Origin: Actinomyces slackii
GTDB lineage: Bacteria > Actinomycetota > Actinomycetes > Actinomycetales > Actinomycetaceae
Direction: 5' to 3'
DNA: 64,000 nt
Assembly: GCF_900637295.1 (NCBI RefSeq)
Contig: NZ_LR134363.1
Coordinates: 1,922,001 to 1,986,000 of the forward strand
Part shown: positions 21,785 to 30,594 of the stretch, piece by piece
Numbering within the stretch: the stretch's first letter is position 1
How the letters are laid out: every line of letters begins with the position of its first letter
Notes under the pieces: model-generated
Told to the model about the DNA's origin: nothing
Databases searched by the model: none
What the model saw: only the letters and a program-made list of their open reading frames with translations
Made by a program: the position numbers and the translations under genes

Positions 21785-22903
21785 TTACTCCTTGTTGGCG
21801 GGCTCGGCCAGGTCGGCGGCCTTGGTCATGGAGTCCAGGTGGGTCGCCACGCGGCCCGAGGACAGCTGCTCGCGGGCCATGGCGGCGCCGTCGGCCAGGT
21901 TGTCGGCAGGTCCTGCCAGGTAGAGCAGGGCCCCGGCGTTGACGGCGATCGCCTCCCGGTGGGCCTGACGCCCCTGGCCCGCCAGGGCCTCTCGCAGCAG
22001 GCGGGCGTTCTCCGCGGGCTCCCCGCCGCGCAGATCCTCCAGGTCGACGCGGTCCGTCCCGAGCTCCTCGGGGGTGACCTCGTAGGCCTTGATCCCCCGG
22101 GGGGTGGCCTCGCGCACCAGGGTGGGGCCGTGGACGGCGATCTCGTCCAGGCCTGCGCCGTGCACCACCAGGGCTCGCTTGCGTCCCAGCTGGACCATCG
22201 ACTCGGCGATCATGTCGAGGATGTCCGGGTTGGCCACGCCCATGAGCTGGAAGGTCAGGTGCGCCGGGTTGATCAGCGGCCCCAGCACATTGAAGATCGT
22301 GGGCGTGGCCAGGTCCTTGCGCACCGGCGCCACGTGGCGCATCGCCGGGTGGTAGGCCTGGGCGAACAGGAAGGTGAAGTGGTCGCGGGCCAGCAGCTCG
22401 ACGGCCACCTCAGGATCGACGTCCAGGGGCAGGCCCAGCTCGGCGATGACATCGGCGGCCCCCGTCCTGGAGGACACCGCCCGGTTCCCGTGCTTGGCCA
22501 CCGAGACCCCCATGGAGGCCGCCACCAGGCCCGCCCCGGTGGAGATGTTGATGGTGCCGGCGCCGTCCCCGCCGGTGCCCACCACGTCGACCAGGGGGAA
22601 GGTGACCTCGGGGAAGGCGCGGGCCGCGGCGCGGAAGGCCGTGGCCGCGCCGCTGACCTCCTGGGCCTCCTCGCCCCGGGCATGCAGGGCCGCCAGCAGG
22701 GCCGCGGTCTCAGCCTCGGACAGGTCCCCCGCGCCCAGGGCGGCGAAGACGATCGAGGCCTGGTCATGGCTCAGGCGCGCGCCCTGGATGACGCCGCGCA
22801 GCAACTGGTGGGCGTCGGCGTCGGTGGGCACCTGCCCGGCGGTCGCGCCCGGGATGGGGTCTGGCGAGTCGGGGCTGGCGGGCTGGTCGGCTGGGGCGGT
22901 CAT
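21785..22903 (-). CDS. trpD: Anthranilate phosphoribosyltransferase
   Basis: 372-aa enzyme that attaches phosphoribose to anthranilate. Seen are the PRPP-binding VVGTGGDGAGTINIST motif (about residues 109-124), KHGNRAVSSRTGAADV (about 136-151), and the conserved HAPVRKDL-like MRHVAPVRKDLATPTIFNVLGPLINP. It has an acidic, Pro-rich N-terminal extension of about 30 residues. ATG 22903 has AAGGAG upstream. Seventy bases separate it from trpG, six from trpCB. Confidence 0.95.
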   Translation of the reverse strand: MTAPADQPASPDSPDPIPGATAGQVPTDADAHQLLRGVIQGARLSHDQASIVFAALGAGDLSEAETAALLAALHARGEEAQEVSGAATAFRAAARAFPEVTFPLVDVVGTGGDGAGTINISTGAGLVAASMGVSVAKHGNRAVSSRTGAADVIAELGLPLDVDPEVAVELLARDHFTFLFAQAYHPAMRHVAPVRKDLATPTIFNVLGPLINPAHLTFQLMGVANPDILDMIAESMVQLGRKRALVVHGAGLDEIAVHGPTLVREATPRGIKAYEVTPEELGTDRVDLEDLRGGEPAENARLLREALAGQGRQAHREAIAVNAGALLYLAGPADNLADGAAMAREQLSSGRVATHLDSMTKAADLAEPANKE

Positions 22904-22973
22904 GGTCTCTCCTTGAGTGGGGCTGGTCGGCTGGGGACGATCGGCGGTGTGCCCGGCGAGGCGCGAAGCGGCC

Positions 22974-23729
22974 TCAGGCACGGGCGGTCGCGCCCAGGTC
23001 CGCGGTGATGGCCTTGAGAAGGGCGGGGCCCTGGGGGGTGAGGATGGACTCGGGGTGGAACTGCAGGCCGATCGCAGGGGCGCTGCGGTGGCGGGCGGCC
23101 ATGACGATCCCGTCATCGGTGCGCGCCAGGCAGGTCAGGTCCTCGGGCAGGTCCCGGGTGCCCAGGGAGTGGTAGCGGGCGACGTCGAGGGGACCGCCGG
23201 CCAGGACGCCAAGCGCCCCGTCCGCGCGGCCCTCGGCGGTGACCTCCACGCGGTGGCTGCGGCCATGGACCGGGCCGACCGGCGCGATCTCGCCCCCGCA
23301 GGCCTCGACCAGGGCCTGGAATCCCAGGCAGATGCCCAGCAGCGGGATGCCCTGCTCGACGGCGGTGCTCACCAGCTCCATGAGGCAGCCCGAGTCCCTG
23401 GGGTGGCCGGGGCCGGGGGACAGGCACAGCACCGGGCGGCGCCCGGCGCGCCTGTCCTGATCCCCGGGCTCCAGGGCCTCCAGGACCAGGGAGGCGCTGA
23501 CATGGTTGCGGTAGACCTCGATCTGCGAGCCCAGGGAGGCGAACTGGTCCACCAGGTTGTAGACGAAGGAGTCTCGGTTGTCGAGCAGGACCACGCGGGA
23601 GGGCCCCGCCTGATCATCGTGCCCGCTGTGACCGCTGCGCTCCTGGAGGTGCTCCGAGGGCTCTTGGGGCTCCTGAGACTCTTGGGCGGTCGGCGCCGTC
23701 ATGGGCTCGGTGGTGGTCGCGTCATCCAT
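22974..23729 (-). CDS. trpG: Anthranilate synthase glutamine amidotransferase subunit
   Basis: 251-aa class I glutamine amidotransferase that supplies ammonia to TrpE. The core starts at VVLLDNRDSFVYNLVDQF (about residue 46). The catalytic Cys is in GICLGFQALVEACGG (about 134) and the His/Glu pair in LQFHPES (near 226). A 45-residue Glu/Gln/His-rich N-terminal tail is unusual for the family and is probably disordered. The start lies three bases after the trpE stop. Confidence 0.93.
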   Translation of the reverse strand: MDDATTTEPMTAPTAQESQEPQEPSEHLQERSGHSGHDDQAGPSRVVLLDNRDSFVYNLVDQFASLGSQIEVYRNHVSASLVLEALEPGDQDRRAGRRPVLCLSPGPGHPRDSGCLMELVSTAVEQGIPLLGICLGFQALVEACGGEIAPVGPVHGRSHRVEVTAEGRADGALGVLAGGPLDVARYHSLGTRDLPEDLTCLARTDDGIVMAARHRSAPAIGLQFHPESILTPQGPALLKAITADLGATARA

Positions 23730-23732
23730 GGC

Positions 23733-25472
23733 TCAGGCCTCCTCCTGCTGGGTGATGCCGCGCAGCATGGCATCGCGGGCGCGGCGACGGCGCTCCCTGT
23801 CCGGATCGTCCTTGCGGGTGCTCGGCGGCGGGGCGCCGGGGTCGATGACCAGGCTGGCTCCCTGGGCGGTGGCCACGGCCTCCAGAACCGCTCGCGCCTT
23901 GTGCACGGTCTCGGCCGCCTCCTTGGCCGGCACGGAGTCGGAGACCACGCCCGCACCGGCCTGGACCAGGGCACTGCCCCTGGCCACGAAGGCCGAGCGG
24001 ATGACGATGCAGGTGTCCAGCTCGCCGTCGCCCCGGATATAGCCCACCGAGCCGCCGTAGGAGCCGCGCCGCACGCCTTCGGCGGCGCGGATGAGCTCGG
24101 CGGCCCGCAGCTTGGGGGCGCCGGTCAGCGTCCCCATGGTCATCGAGGCCCTGAAGGCGTCCAGGGCGTCCAGGCCCTCGGCCAGCTGGCCGCTGACCTC
24201 GGAGACCAGGTGCATGACCCGCGAGTAGCGGTCCACCCGCATGAGGTCGCGCACCCTGCGGGTTCCGGGGCGGCTGACGCGGGCCACGTCGTTGCGCGCC
24301 AGGTCCACCAGCATGACGTGCTCGGCGACCTCCTTGGCATCGGTGCGCAGCTCCAGCTCCAGGCGGGTGTCGCGCTCATGGTCCAGGCTGCCGTCGGGAT
24401 GCAGGCCCCGGGGGTTGGTGCCGGCGATGGGCCGGATGGCCACCTCACCGGTGCGCGCCGAGTGCAGCAGGGCTGATTCGGGGGAGGCGCCGAAGAGCTC
24501 GAAGCGCGGTGCGGCCACGTAGAACATGTAGGGGCTGGGGTTGGAGCGGCGCAGCACGTGGTAGGCGGCCAGAGCATCCGGGCAGTCAATGGTGAAGCCC
24601 CGGGAGGGCACCACCTGGTAGACGTCTCCCGCGGCGATGTAGCCCTTCATCTCGGCCACCACCTCCTCGAAGGCGGCGTCGGACAGCGTGGGGCTCGCCA
24701 GCACGGTCCGCTCCGGATCGGCCGGGCGCGGGGGGCGGTGGTCGGCATCGGCCGACTCCCCGCCCTGGGGGGCGGCGTCGATGGCGGCGGCCAGCTCGGC
24801 CATGCGCGTCTGCAGGCCCGGCAGGTCGACCGAGGCGCCCACCAGGGTCGCCTCGCCGGTGGGATGGTCGATGACCAGGATGATGCGGGCGTCGTAGAAG
24901 AGGTAGTCGGGGCAGGTGTTGGTGGACTGGGCGACCTCGGGCAGGAACTCGAAGGTGGCCAGGTAGTCGAAGGCGAAGGCGCCGGCCTCCAGGGGCAGGT
25001 GGGGATGGTCGATCTCGGCGGCCGCCAGGATGCGCAGGGGCTCGATGGTCGACAGCGCGGTCAGTCGCGTGCGCTCCTCGACGGCGGGGTCGTCGTCGGC
25101 GCTGGTGGGCAGCTCCAGGGCCAGGCGGCCCCAGCTGTGATCCACGACGTGGTCCCCCAGGGCATCCTCCAGGCGGGACAGGGCCGCCAGGCCGTCCGCG
25201 CCGGGCAACTGGCCCCGGGCGCCGGCGGGAAGGGCCTCTGCGAGCACCTGCCCTCCCCAGCAGGTCAGCCTCGTGGTGGCCTCCAGGATCGCGACGGTGG
25301 TGCGCGAGGCCTTGGTGGTGATGTCCGCGCTCTCCAGCAGGACGCAGTCCACTGGGCGCGAGCCCCTGGAGTCGGTGCGCAGCACGCCCTGGCGCATGAG
25401 CGACTCCAGGAGGGCGCCGCCGTCGGCGTGATAGGCGACGGTGCGCGTCAGTGGGGTCGGGGCGGGTTCCAT
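23733..25472 (-). CDS. trpE: Anthranilate synthase component I
   Basis: 579-aa chorismate-using enzyme, first step of tryptophan synthesis. The C-terminal chorismate-binding domain shows YQVVPSRGF, PSPYMFYV, ESALLHSARTGEVAIRPIAGT, DLARNDVARVSRPGTRRV and TGAPKLRAAELI. The N-terminal regulatory half contains LLESADITTKASRTT near 40-55, which matches the LLES Trp-feedback motif, so feedback inhibition is likely. ATG 25472 follows GGAAAGAGG. A leader peptide and attenuator precede it. Confidence 0.96.
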   Translation of the reverse strand: MEPAPTPLTRTVAYHADGGALLESLMRQGVLRTDSRGSRPVDCVLLESADITTKASRTTVAILEATTRLTCWGGQVLAEALPAGARGQLPGADGLAALSRLEDALGDHVVDHSWGRLALELPTSADDDPAVEERTRLTALSTIEPLRILAAAEIDHPHLPLEAGAFAFDYLATFEFLPEVAQSTNTCPDYLFYDARIILVIDHPTGEATLVGASVDLPGLQTRMAELAAAIDAAPQGGESADADHRPPRPADPERTVLASPTLSDAAFEEVVAEMKGYIAAGDVYQVVPSRGFTIDCPDALAAYHVLRRSNPSPYMFYVAAPRFELFGASPESALLHSARTGEVAIRPIAGTNPRGLHPDGSLDHERDTRLELELRTDAKEVAEHVMLVDLARNDVARVSRPGTRRVRDLMRVDRYSRVMHLVSEVSGQLAEGLDALDAFRASMTMGTLTGAPKLRAAELIRAAEGVRRGSYGGSVGYIRGDGELDTCIVIRSAFVARGSALVQAGAGVVSDSVPAKEAAETVHKARAVLEAVATAQGASLVIDPGAPPPSTRKDDPDRERRRRARDAMLRGITQQEEA

Positions 25473-25504
25473 GGGGCCTCTTTCCTGAGTTCCATCGGGG
25501 TCAG

Positions 25505-25584
25505 GCGGGCCGTTCACGCGTGGTGCCGGGGTGGCCCGCTGTCAGCGAGCCGGTGCGTCTTAGCGCGGAGAAGGGGCGGCTCGC
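25505..25584 (-). promoter_or_regulatory. trp attenuator hairpins
   Basis: Downstream of the leader peptide's Trp codons are two stem-loops on the minus strand. The proximal stem pairs 25577-25584 with 25545-25552 (8 bp, perfect) and overlaps the end of the leader. The distal stem pairs 25533-25539 with 25505-25511 (GCGGGCC/GGCCCGC, 21-base loop). The proximal arm ends close to the distal one, so alternative pairing is plausible. There is no U-run, as usual in actinobacteria. Confidence 0.65.
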
Positions 25585-25625
25585 CGAGAGGAGAGCCACC
25601 ACCAGGTGCGGTGCCGCGCGGTCAT
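25560..25625 (-). CDS. trpL: trp operon leader peptide with three Trp codons
   Basis: 21-codon ORF beginning MTARHRTWWWLSS, with three consecutive TGG codons at codons 8-10. It ends 88 bp before trpE and overlaps the proximal attenuator arm. Starved ribosomes would stall on the TGG run and change the downstream folding, raising trpEGD-CB-A transcription when charged tRNA-Trp is scarce. TACAGT (25633-25638) ends 7 nt before the ATG, so the leader is probably translated from a leaderless mRNA. Confidence 0.88.
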   Translation of the reverse strand: MTARHRTWWWLSSRRAAPSPR

Positions 25626-25632
25626 GGGCGCA

Positions 25633-25638
25633 ACTGTA
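25633..25638 (-). promoter_or_regulatory. -10 box of trp operon
   Basis: TACAGT on the minus strand, seven bases before the trpL ATG. The -35 is weak (TTGGGA at 25658-25663, 19-bp spacer). Confidence 0.5.
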
Positions 25639-25678
25639 GACCCAGCCTGCCCGGGCATCCCAACTGTCCGCATGCCGG

Positions 25679-26173
25679 TCATCCGTGGACCTGCGGGTCG
25701 CGGATCGATGAGGGGCGCATGCGGGAGCCTGCGTGGCGGTGCTGGGCGATGATCGAGCCGATGACGGCCGCGGCGATGAGAACCGAGACGACCCGGCCGG
25801 CGGGACTCGACAGCCAGGCGGCGATGACCGCCATGCCCACCGTGGTGTAGACGGCGGCCCACACCACGGAGCCGGCCGCGGCGGCAGGGGAGTAGAGGCC
25901 CAGGCGCATCCGGGTCACGCCCGCCGAGATCTGGATGCAGCTCTGCAGCCCCACGGTCAGGAAGGACATCGGGATCGCCAGGACGCCCCAGCGCGCCGCC
26001 CAGGCCTGAGCGGTGGCGTACAGGGGAGTCTCCAGCACGCCCGCCCACCTGCTGTGGGCCGTGCCGGCGGTGATGCCCCGGCCGATCCAGTACATGGTGT
26101 GGGAGCGCATCATGCCCAGGCACCAGAAGAAGGCGAAGAGCCAGCCGTAGGGCAGGTCGTTGATCCGGTCCAT
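25679..26173 (-). CDS. DedA/VTT-like small membrane protein
   Basis: 164-aa membrane protein with about four hydrophobic segments. The pattern MYWIGRGITAGTA, then AARWGVLAIPMSFLTVGLQSCIQISAGVTRMRLGLYS, then AAAAGSVVWAAVYTTVGMAVIAAW resembles the DedA/VTT (SNARE-associated) fold. Such proteins are linked to lipid scrambling or membrane homeostasis, but it is shorter than a typical DedA (about 200 aa) and lacks part of the N-terminus. ATG 26173 was chosen; a GTG lies directly before it. Located between the trp leader and the accessory insertion. Confidence 0.6.
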   Translation of the reverse strand: MDRINDLPYGWLFAFFWCLGMMRSHTMYWIGRGITAGTAHSRWAGVLETPLYATAQAWAARWGVLAIPMSFLTVGLQSCIQISAGVTRMRLGLYSPAAAAGSVVWAAVYTTVGMAVIAAWLSSPAGRVVSVLIAAAVIGSIIAQHRHAGSRMRPSSIRDPQVHG

Positions 26174-26509
26174 CACGCGGGCAAGGCTAGCCTAAGTTAC
26201 GCGGGCGGACCCAACGGCCCGAACGGCGGATCGGCGCCGCGACGGCTTGGCCACAATCCGGCGCCGGGCCGCCCGTGCAACCGGAAGGACCTGGATCCAG
26301 TTGTCGCGTATGTGCGGGTAGTCTCAGCGCCGACCCCCATCGACAGCTCGCTTCCCATGCCCACCACGGTCCGCGGATTTCGCGGGCACTTCCACATGAG
26401 GCACGGGACCTCCTTCGCGGGCATCCACGATGAGTCTCGTCGCGGACTTGAGGTCTCCTCATGGGAGCCGCTAGACTTGAGTCACGATGAATCGGTTGCC
26501 GAGGCATCG
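26174..26509. other. Gene-free segment left of DUF3800 gene
   Basis: No gene recognised. It contains one copy of the 47-bp direct repeat (26227-26273) and a DtxR-box-like sequence (13/19) next to the DedA-like start. The part from 26280 on looks less GC-biased than its neighbours. It leads into a plus-strand terminator at 26515-26543, so an unrecognised short transcript is possible. Confidence 0.35.
26227..26273. repeat. 47-bp direct repeat, left copy
   Basis: Identical over 47 bp to 27667-27713, exactly 1440 bp away and in the same orientation. Each copy contains two CGGCGCCG palindromes. The pair brackets the DUF3800 gene and looks like attachment-site or recombination repeats. Confidence 0.85.
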
Positions 26510-27262
26510 TCAGCACAGCCACCCCTCCGGGGTGGCTGTTTTCATGGTCGCCATACTTCCCAGCGCCTCGTTCGCGGACTGATCTTTCCCAGGAGTTTTT
26601 CCCGGCTTGCTTGGGCCTTGGGGGTGCTTCTCCTGGGGCACGTGGAATGCTCTCTGACGGAGGTAGAGGGCCAGGTCGACGATCTGCAGGCCGTCCGTGT
26701 CCGCCGATGACCTGAACTCCAGGGCCTTGATCTGCTCGAGTCGGCTGCGCCGGTAGCCGACTGTGCCGAGGCGTTGATTGCGCGCGAACCGATCCTGGAG
26801 CTGCTTCTCCTGACTCGACTGGTCGGCGACGACCATGACCTGCCCGAGTCCTTGAGATCTTGCGAAGTCGTCGATCCTCTCAAGCAGGTGGTCCATGCAT
26901 ACCTCATGAGGGCTCATGGGATACTTGTACCTCGCATTGAGTCGTTGCACGTCTACGCCGTAGAAGAGGAGGTGGGGCGATTCCAGGCCGTCGAGCGTTG
27001 TCAGCGCTCTGAGATAGGTGTTGGCAACCTCGCGGTGCCTGCCGCGCAGTGGTTCCCACCCGTCCTTGCCATTCATGAGAGGATTGCCGTGGAATTCGAT
27101 ATCCGCAGGGATGCCGTAGGTCGAAGCGATGGATGAGCGAAGTGCGGCCAGGCGCGACGCTATCTCCTGCCATACATCCTCAGGAGCGAGGGCCGCTCCC
27201 ACGAAGTAGTGGGATCGTTGCTGCGACTCGTCGAGGTAGGCGACCCACTCCTGACTGCTCAC
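26510..27262 (-). CDS. DUF3800 domain protein
   Basis: 250-aa protein matching the DUF3800 pattern. It opens with an acidic strand WVAYLDESQQRSHYFVGAALA, where the Asp-Glu pair is the family's DES motif. Later come VMVVADQSSQEKQLQDRF and the C-terminal LQIVDLALYLRQRAF, resembling the family's second Asp (D.aDl.ay). The family's fold is thought to be RNase H-like, so a nuclease role is possible but unproven. Members often occur in mobile or defence regions. The GTG start at 27262 has CAGGA upstream. Its last codons form a terminator hairpin. Flanked by 47-bp direct repeats. Confidence 0.75.
   Translation of the reverse strand: MSSQEWVAYLDESQQRSHYFVGAALAPEDVWQEIASRLAALRSSIASTYGIPADIEFHGNPLMNGKDGWEPLRGRHREVANTYLRALTTLDGLESPHLLFYGVDVQRLNARYKYPMSPHEVCMDHLLERIDDFARSQGLGQVMVVADQSSQEKQLQDRFARNQRLGTVGYRRSRLEQIKALEFRSSADTDGLQIVDLALYLRQRAFHVPQEKHPQGPSKPGKTPGKDQSANEALGSMATMKTATPEGWLC
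26515..26543 (+). terminator. Rho-independent terminator overlapping DUF3800 3' end
   Basis: An 11-bp perfect stem (26515-26525 and 26529-26539) with a three-base loop is followed on the plus strand by TTTT. It would end a plus-strand transcript coming from 26280-26510, where no gene is recognised. On the minus strand it is within the last codons of the DUF3800 gene. Confidence 0.7.
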
Positions 27263-27787
27263 GGTCGGTCCTGAGGGGTGCGGACGCTGTCGGCTGGGTG
27301 ACGGGGCGGGTCGGTGGCGGCGGGAGAGGTCATGGGCCCTCATGCTCCAGACGGGTTGAAATAGGGTGGGGATGGACGGTTCCAGTTTGCTCGCCGGTGT
27401 CATGCGGGTCATTTGGCCCGCAAATTGCCATCTTAGTAGATGTCTTCGGCATGCGCGAACATGACTGTTCTCAATTGGGGGACGGGGACGAATGCGGGCA
27501 TGCTCTGCACCATCCGTGGAAATGAGGTTCTCCGCGTGACATCGAGAACGGCGCTCTGGTTCCGGCTGTCGCCCGTGAAGGCTGTGCGGCTGCCGGAGAA
27601 GCACGAGAGTGAGACCTTGGAAGCGCAGCTGGAAGTGTACGCCCGAGCCTGGCCGGCAGCCGGAGCCGGATCGGCGCCGCGACGGCTTGGCCACAATCCG
27701 GCGCCGGGCCGCCTGCGACGTCGTCGCCCGCGCCGCGGCCGTGGGACACTGGCCCCAGATCCACGTCCAGTCCACGGAAGAGCCCAC
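27263..27787. other. Gene-free segment right of DUF3800 gene
   Basis: About 525 bp without a recognised gene. It holds the DUF3800 upstream region, a small hairpin GCGGG/CCCGC near 27405, the right copy of the 47-bp repeat, and the 74-bp lepA leader with a good GGAAG ribosome site. Open frames cross it but show no family resemblance. Confidence 0.4.
27667..27713. repeat. 47-bp direct repeat, right copy
   Basis: Identical to 26227-26273, same orientation. Lies 74 bp before lepA. Confidence 0.85.
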
Positions 27788-29662
27788 GTGTCACCGATTC
27801 CCACGCCCGAGCAGATGAGCGCCGTCCAGCCCGCGGCCACCGCGCCCGAGCTCCTGCGCAACTTCTCCATCATCGCGCATATCGACCACGGCAAGTCCAC
27901 CCTGGCCGACCGCATGCTCCAGGCCACCGGCGTCGTCCAGCCCCGGGACATGCGCGCCCAGTACCTGGACCGCATGGATATCGAGCGCGAGCGCGGCATC
28001 ACCATCAAGTCCCAGGCGGTGCGCATGCCCTGGGCGGTGGAGGGCCCCGACGGCGCCGTCGTCCATGCCCTCAACATGATCGACACCCCCGGGCACGTCG
28101 ACTTCTCCTATGAGGTCAACCGCTCCCTGGCCGCCTGCGAGGGCGCCGTCCTGCTGGTCGACGCCGCCCAGGGCATCCAGGCCCAGACCCTGGCCAACCT
28201 GTACATGGCCATCGAGGGGGACCTGACCATCATCCCGGTGCTCAACAAGATCGATCTGCCGGCCGCCGAGCCCGAGCGGCACGCCGAGGAGATCGCCTCC
28301 CTCATCGGCTGCGAGCCCGAGGAGGTCCTCAAGGTCTCCGGCAAGACCGGCCTGGGCGTCCCCGAGCTCCTGGACAGGATCGTCGAGGCCGTCCCGCCCC
28401 CCGTGGGCGATCCCTCGGCCCCGGCTCGCGCCATGATCTTCGACTCGGTCTACGACACCTACCGGGGCGTGGTCACGTATGTGCGCGTCGTCGACGGGGC
28501 CCTCAAGCCCCGTGAGCGCATCGAGATGCTCTCCACCGGCGCGGTCCACGACCTGCTGGAGATCGGCGTCATCAGCCCCGAGCCCAAGCCCTCGGGGGGA
28601 CTGGGGGCCGGGGAGGTCGGCTACCTCATCACCGGGGTCAAGGACGTGCGCCAGTCCAAGGTGGGGGACACCGTCACCTCGGCGGCGGCTCCCGCGACTG
28701 AGCCCCTGGCCGGCTACCAGGACCCCAAGCCCATGGTCTTCTCCGGGCTCTTCCCCGTGGACGGATCGGACTTCCCGGCCCTGCGCGACGCCCTGGACCG
28801 GCTCAAGCTCAACGACGCCGCCCTGACCTATGAGCCGGAGACCTCGGTGGCCCTGGGCTTCGGCTTCCGCTGCGGCTACTTGGGCCTGCTGCACCTGGAG
28901 ATCATCCGCGAGCGCCTGGAGCGCGAGTTCAACCTCGACATCATCTCCACGGCCCCCTCCGTGGTCTACGAGGTCACCATGGAGGACCGCTCCACCCACA
29001 CGGTGACCAACCCCAGCGAGTTCCCCGAGGGCAAGGTCTCCTCGGTCAGCGAGCCGGTGGTGCGGGCCACGATCCTGACCCCCAGCGAGTTCGTGGGCAC
29101 GGTCATGGAGCTGTGCCAGTCCCGGCGCGGGGCCATGCAGGGCATGGACTACCTCTCGGAGACCCGGGTGGAGATGCACTACATCCTGCCGCTGGCGGAG
29201 ATCGTCTTCGACTTCTTCGACGCGCTGAAGTCTCGCACGCGCGGCTACGCCTCCTTGGACTACGAGATGGATGGGGCTCAGGACGCCAACCTGGTCAAGG
29301 TCGACATCCTGCTCAACGGGGAGAAGGTGGATGCCTTCTCCGCCATCGTCCACCGCGACGGCGCCTACTCCTACGGGGTCATGATGACCAAGCGGCTCAA
29401 GGACCTCATCCCGCGCCAGCAGTTCGAGGTACCCGTCCAGGCGGCCATCGGCACCCGGGTGATCGCCCGGGAGACCATCCGGGCGCTGCGCAAGGACATG
29501 CTCGCCAAGTGCTACGGGGGCGACATCACCCGTAAGCGCAAGCTGCTGGAGAAGCAGAAGGAGGGCAAGAAGCGCATGAAGGCGATCGGCCGGGTCGATG
29601 TGCCCCAGGAGGCCTTCATCGCCGCCCTGGGGGCGGACAGCCCCACGGGCAAGGACAAGTAG
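27788..29662 (+). CDS. lepA: Elongation factor 4
   Basis: 624-aa translational GTPase that acts on stalled or mistranslocated ribosomes. G1 is AHIDHGKST (about residues 29-37), G2 [11 protein letters not shown]3 DTPGHVDF, G4 NKIDLP. The LepA-specific C-terminal domain includes [19 protein letters not shown] and the final [28 protein letters not shown] 27788 has GGAAG eight bases upstream and was preferred to ATG 27815. The gene starts the lepA-MOSC-trmB-MFS-hemW run. Confidence 0.96.
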   Translation: MSPIPTPEQMSAVQPAATAPELLRNFSIIAHIDHGKSTLADRMLQATGVVQPRDMRAQYLDRMDIERERGITIKSQAVRMPWAVEGPDGAVVHALNMIDTPGHVDFSYEVNRSLAACEGAVLLVDAAQGIQAQTLANLYMAIEGDLTIIPVLNKIDLPAAEPERHAEEIASLIGCEPEEVLKVSGKTGLGVPELLDRIVEAVPPPVGDPSAPARAMIFDSVYDTYRGVVTYVRVVDGALKPRERIEMLSTGAVHDLLEIGVISPEPKPSGGLGAGEVGYLITGVKDVRQSKVGDTVTSAAAPATEPLAGYQDPKPMVFSGLFPVDGSDFPALRDALDRLKLNDAALTYEPETSVALGFGFRCGYLGLLHLEIIRERLEREFNLDIISTAPSVVYEVTMEDRSTHTVTNPSEFPEGKVSSVSEPVVRATILTPSEFVGTVMELCQSRRGAMQGMDYLSETRVEMHYILPLAEIVFDFFDALKSRTRGYASLDYEMDGAQDANLVKVDILLNGEKVDAFSAIVHRDGAYSYGVMMTKRLKDLIPRQQFEVPVQAAIGTRVIARETIRALRKDMLAKCYGGDITRKRKLLEKQKEGKKRMKAIGRVDVPQEAFIAALGADSPTGKDK

Positions 29663-29734
29663 GCGGGCGCGCGGGACAATTGAGGCCGGGGCGAGCCCCT
29701 GCCGGAGGATCGGTGAGACGAGGAGGAGCGGGCC

Positions 29735-30592
29735 ATGAGCGAGCGGATGATCGACGGCGTGCCGGTGACCTCCGGCACGGTTGAGGCCGCCATGTCCGAC
29801 GACGGCTCCGGCCTGGTTCTGAGCCGCCCCCTGGCCCGGGTGCTGGGCGAGCCCCATGCGGGGGCCGATGGGCGCCATGACGATGAGCCCTCGCCCTTCG
29901 CCCCGGGGGAGGCGGTGGGCCGGATCAGCGCGGTCTGCGCGGTGCGCCGGCTGCGCCCCGACTGCGGGGACGCGGGGGTCTCGGCGATCCGCAAGGGGCC
30001 CATCGAGGGCCCGGCGGAGGTCAATGCCCTGGGCATCGTCAATGATCAGCAGGCTGATCGGGCCCATCACGGGGGCACGGACAAGGCCCTCTATGTCATG
30101 GATGGCGCTGAGGCGCGCCACTGGTCGGGTGTTCTTGGCGGCATCGAGCCCGGGGCGCTGGGGGAGAACATGCTCATCGAGAGCGCCGCGGGCGTGGGCA
30201 TCGACGATGTGGAGATCGGCGCGGTCCTGTCCATCGGTGATCCCGGGGACGGAGGGATCACCGTGCGGGTCACCGGCGTGCGCAATCCCTGCCCGACCTT
30301 CGCCCGGGGCGTGGGGCGGGCCGACTGGGTGGAGGTCTTCTCCTCGCGCAACCGGGTGGGGGTCTACCTGGCGGTGCTGGGAGGGGGCCGCGCGCGGGCG
30401 GGCGATGAGGTGGGCGTGGTGACCACCCCGGGGCATGGGGTGACCTGCCGGCGCTGGTTCGCTCACCACGATCCTCGCGACGCCCGGGCGATGCTCGACG
30501 CCGAGGCCTCCGGCCGGTGCGTCATCGCGCCCTTCACCCGCAAGTACGTGCAGGCCGCCGCCGGCGAGCGGCCCGCGGCTGAGGAGGGGTGA
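29735..30592 (+). CDS. MOSC domain protein
   Basis: 285-aa MOSC-fold protein of the YiiM-like type. The YiiM pattern is clear: HHGGTDKALYVM (about 112-123), GENMLIE (about 148), and the conserved Cys in VTGVRNPCPTFA (about 190). MOSC domains are thought to bind or transfer molybdenum cofactor or sulfur; YiiM handles N-hydroxylated purine detoxification in E. coli. A role here is inferred from fold only. About 70 N-terminal residues with an acidic insert are not part of the core. trmB begins at its stop. Confidence 0.85.
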   Translation: MSERMIDGVPVTSGTVEAAMSDDGSGLVLSRPLARVLGEPHAGADGRHDDEPSPFAPGEAVGRISAVCAVRRLRPDCGDAGVSAIRKGPIEGPAEVNALGIVNDQQADRAHHGGTDKALYVMDGAEARHWSGVLGGIEPGALGENMLIESAAGVGIDDVEIGAVLSIGDPGDGGITVRVTGVRNPCPTFARGVGRADWVEVFSSRNRVGVYLAVLGGGRARAGDEVGVVTTPGHGVTCRRWFAHHDPRDARAMLDAEASGRCVIAPFTRKYVQAAAGERPAAEEG

Positions 30593-30594
30593 CG

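Noticed and set aside
26280..26520. Possible tRNA or tmRNA at an integration site
   Set aside because: No T-arm, anticodon stem or CCA-end pattern could be found in this stretch or in the 47-bp repeat.
26510..27787. Extended 425-codon start for the DUF3800 gene
   Set aside because: The family core starts near the GTG at 27262; the extra N-terminal part crosses the repeat and is low-complexity basic sequence.
27440..27787. In-frame upstream extension of lepA
   Set aside because: It runs through the 47-bp repeat and has no similarity to LepA; a good ribosome site supports GTG 27788.
27791..30469. Minus-strand 892-codon open frame opposite lepA and the MOSC gene
   Set aside because: Spans two unrelated genes and has shadow-like composition.
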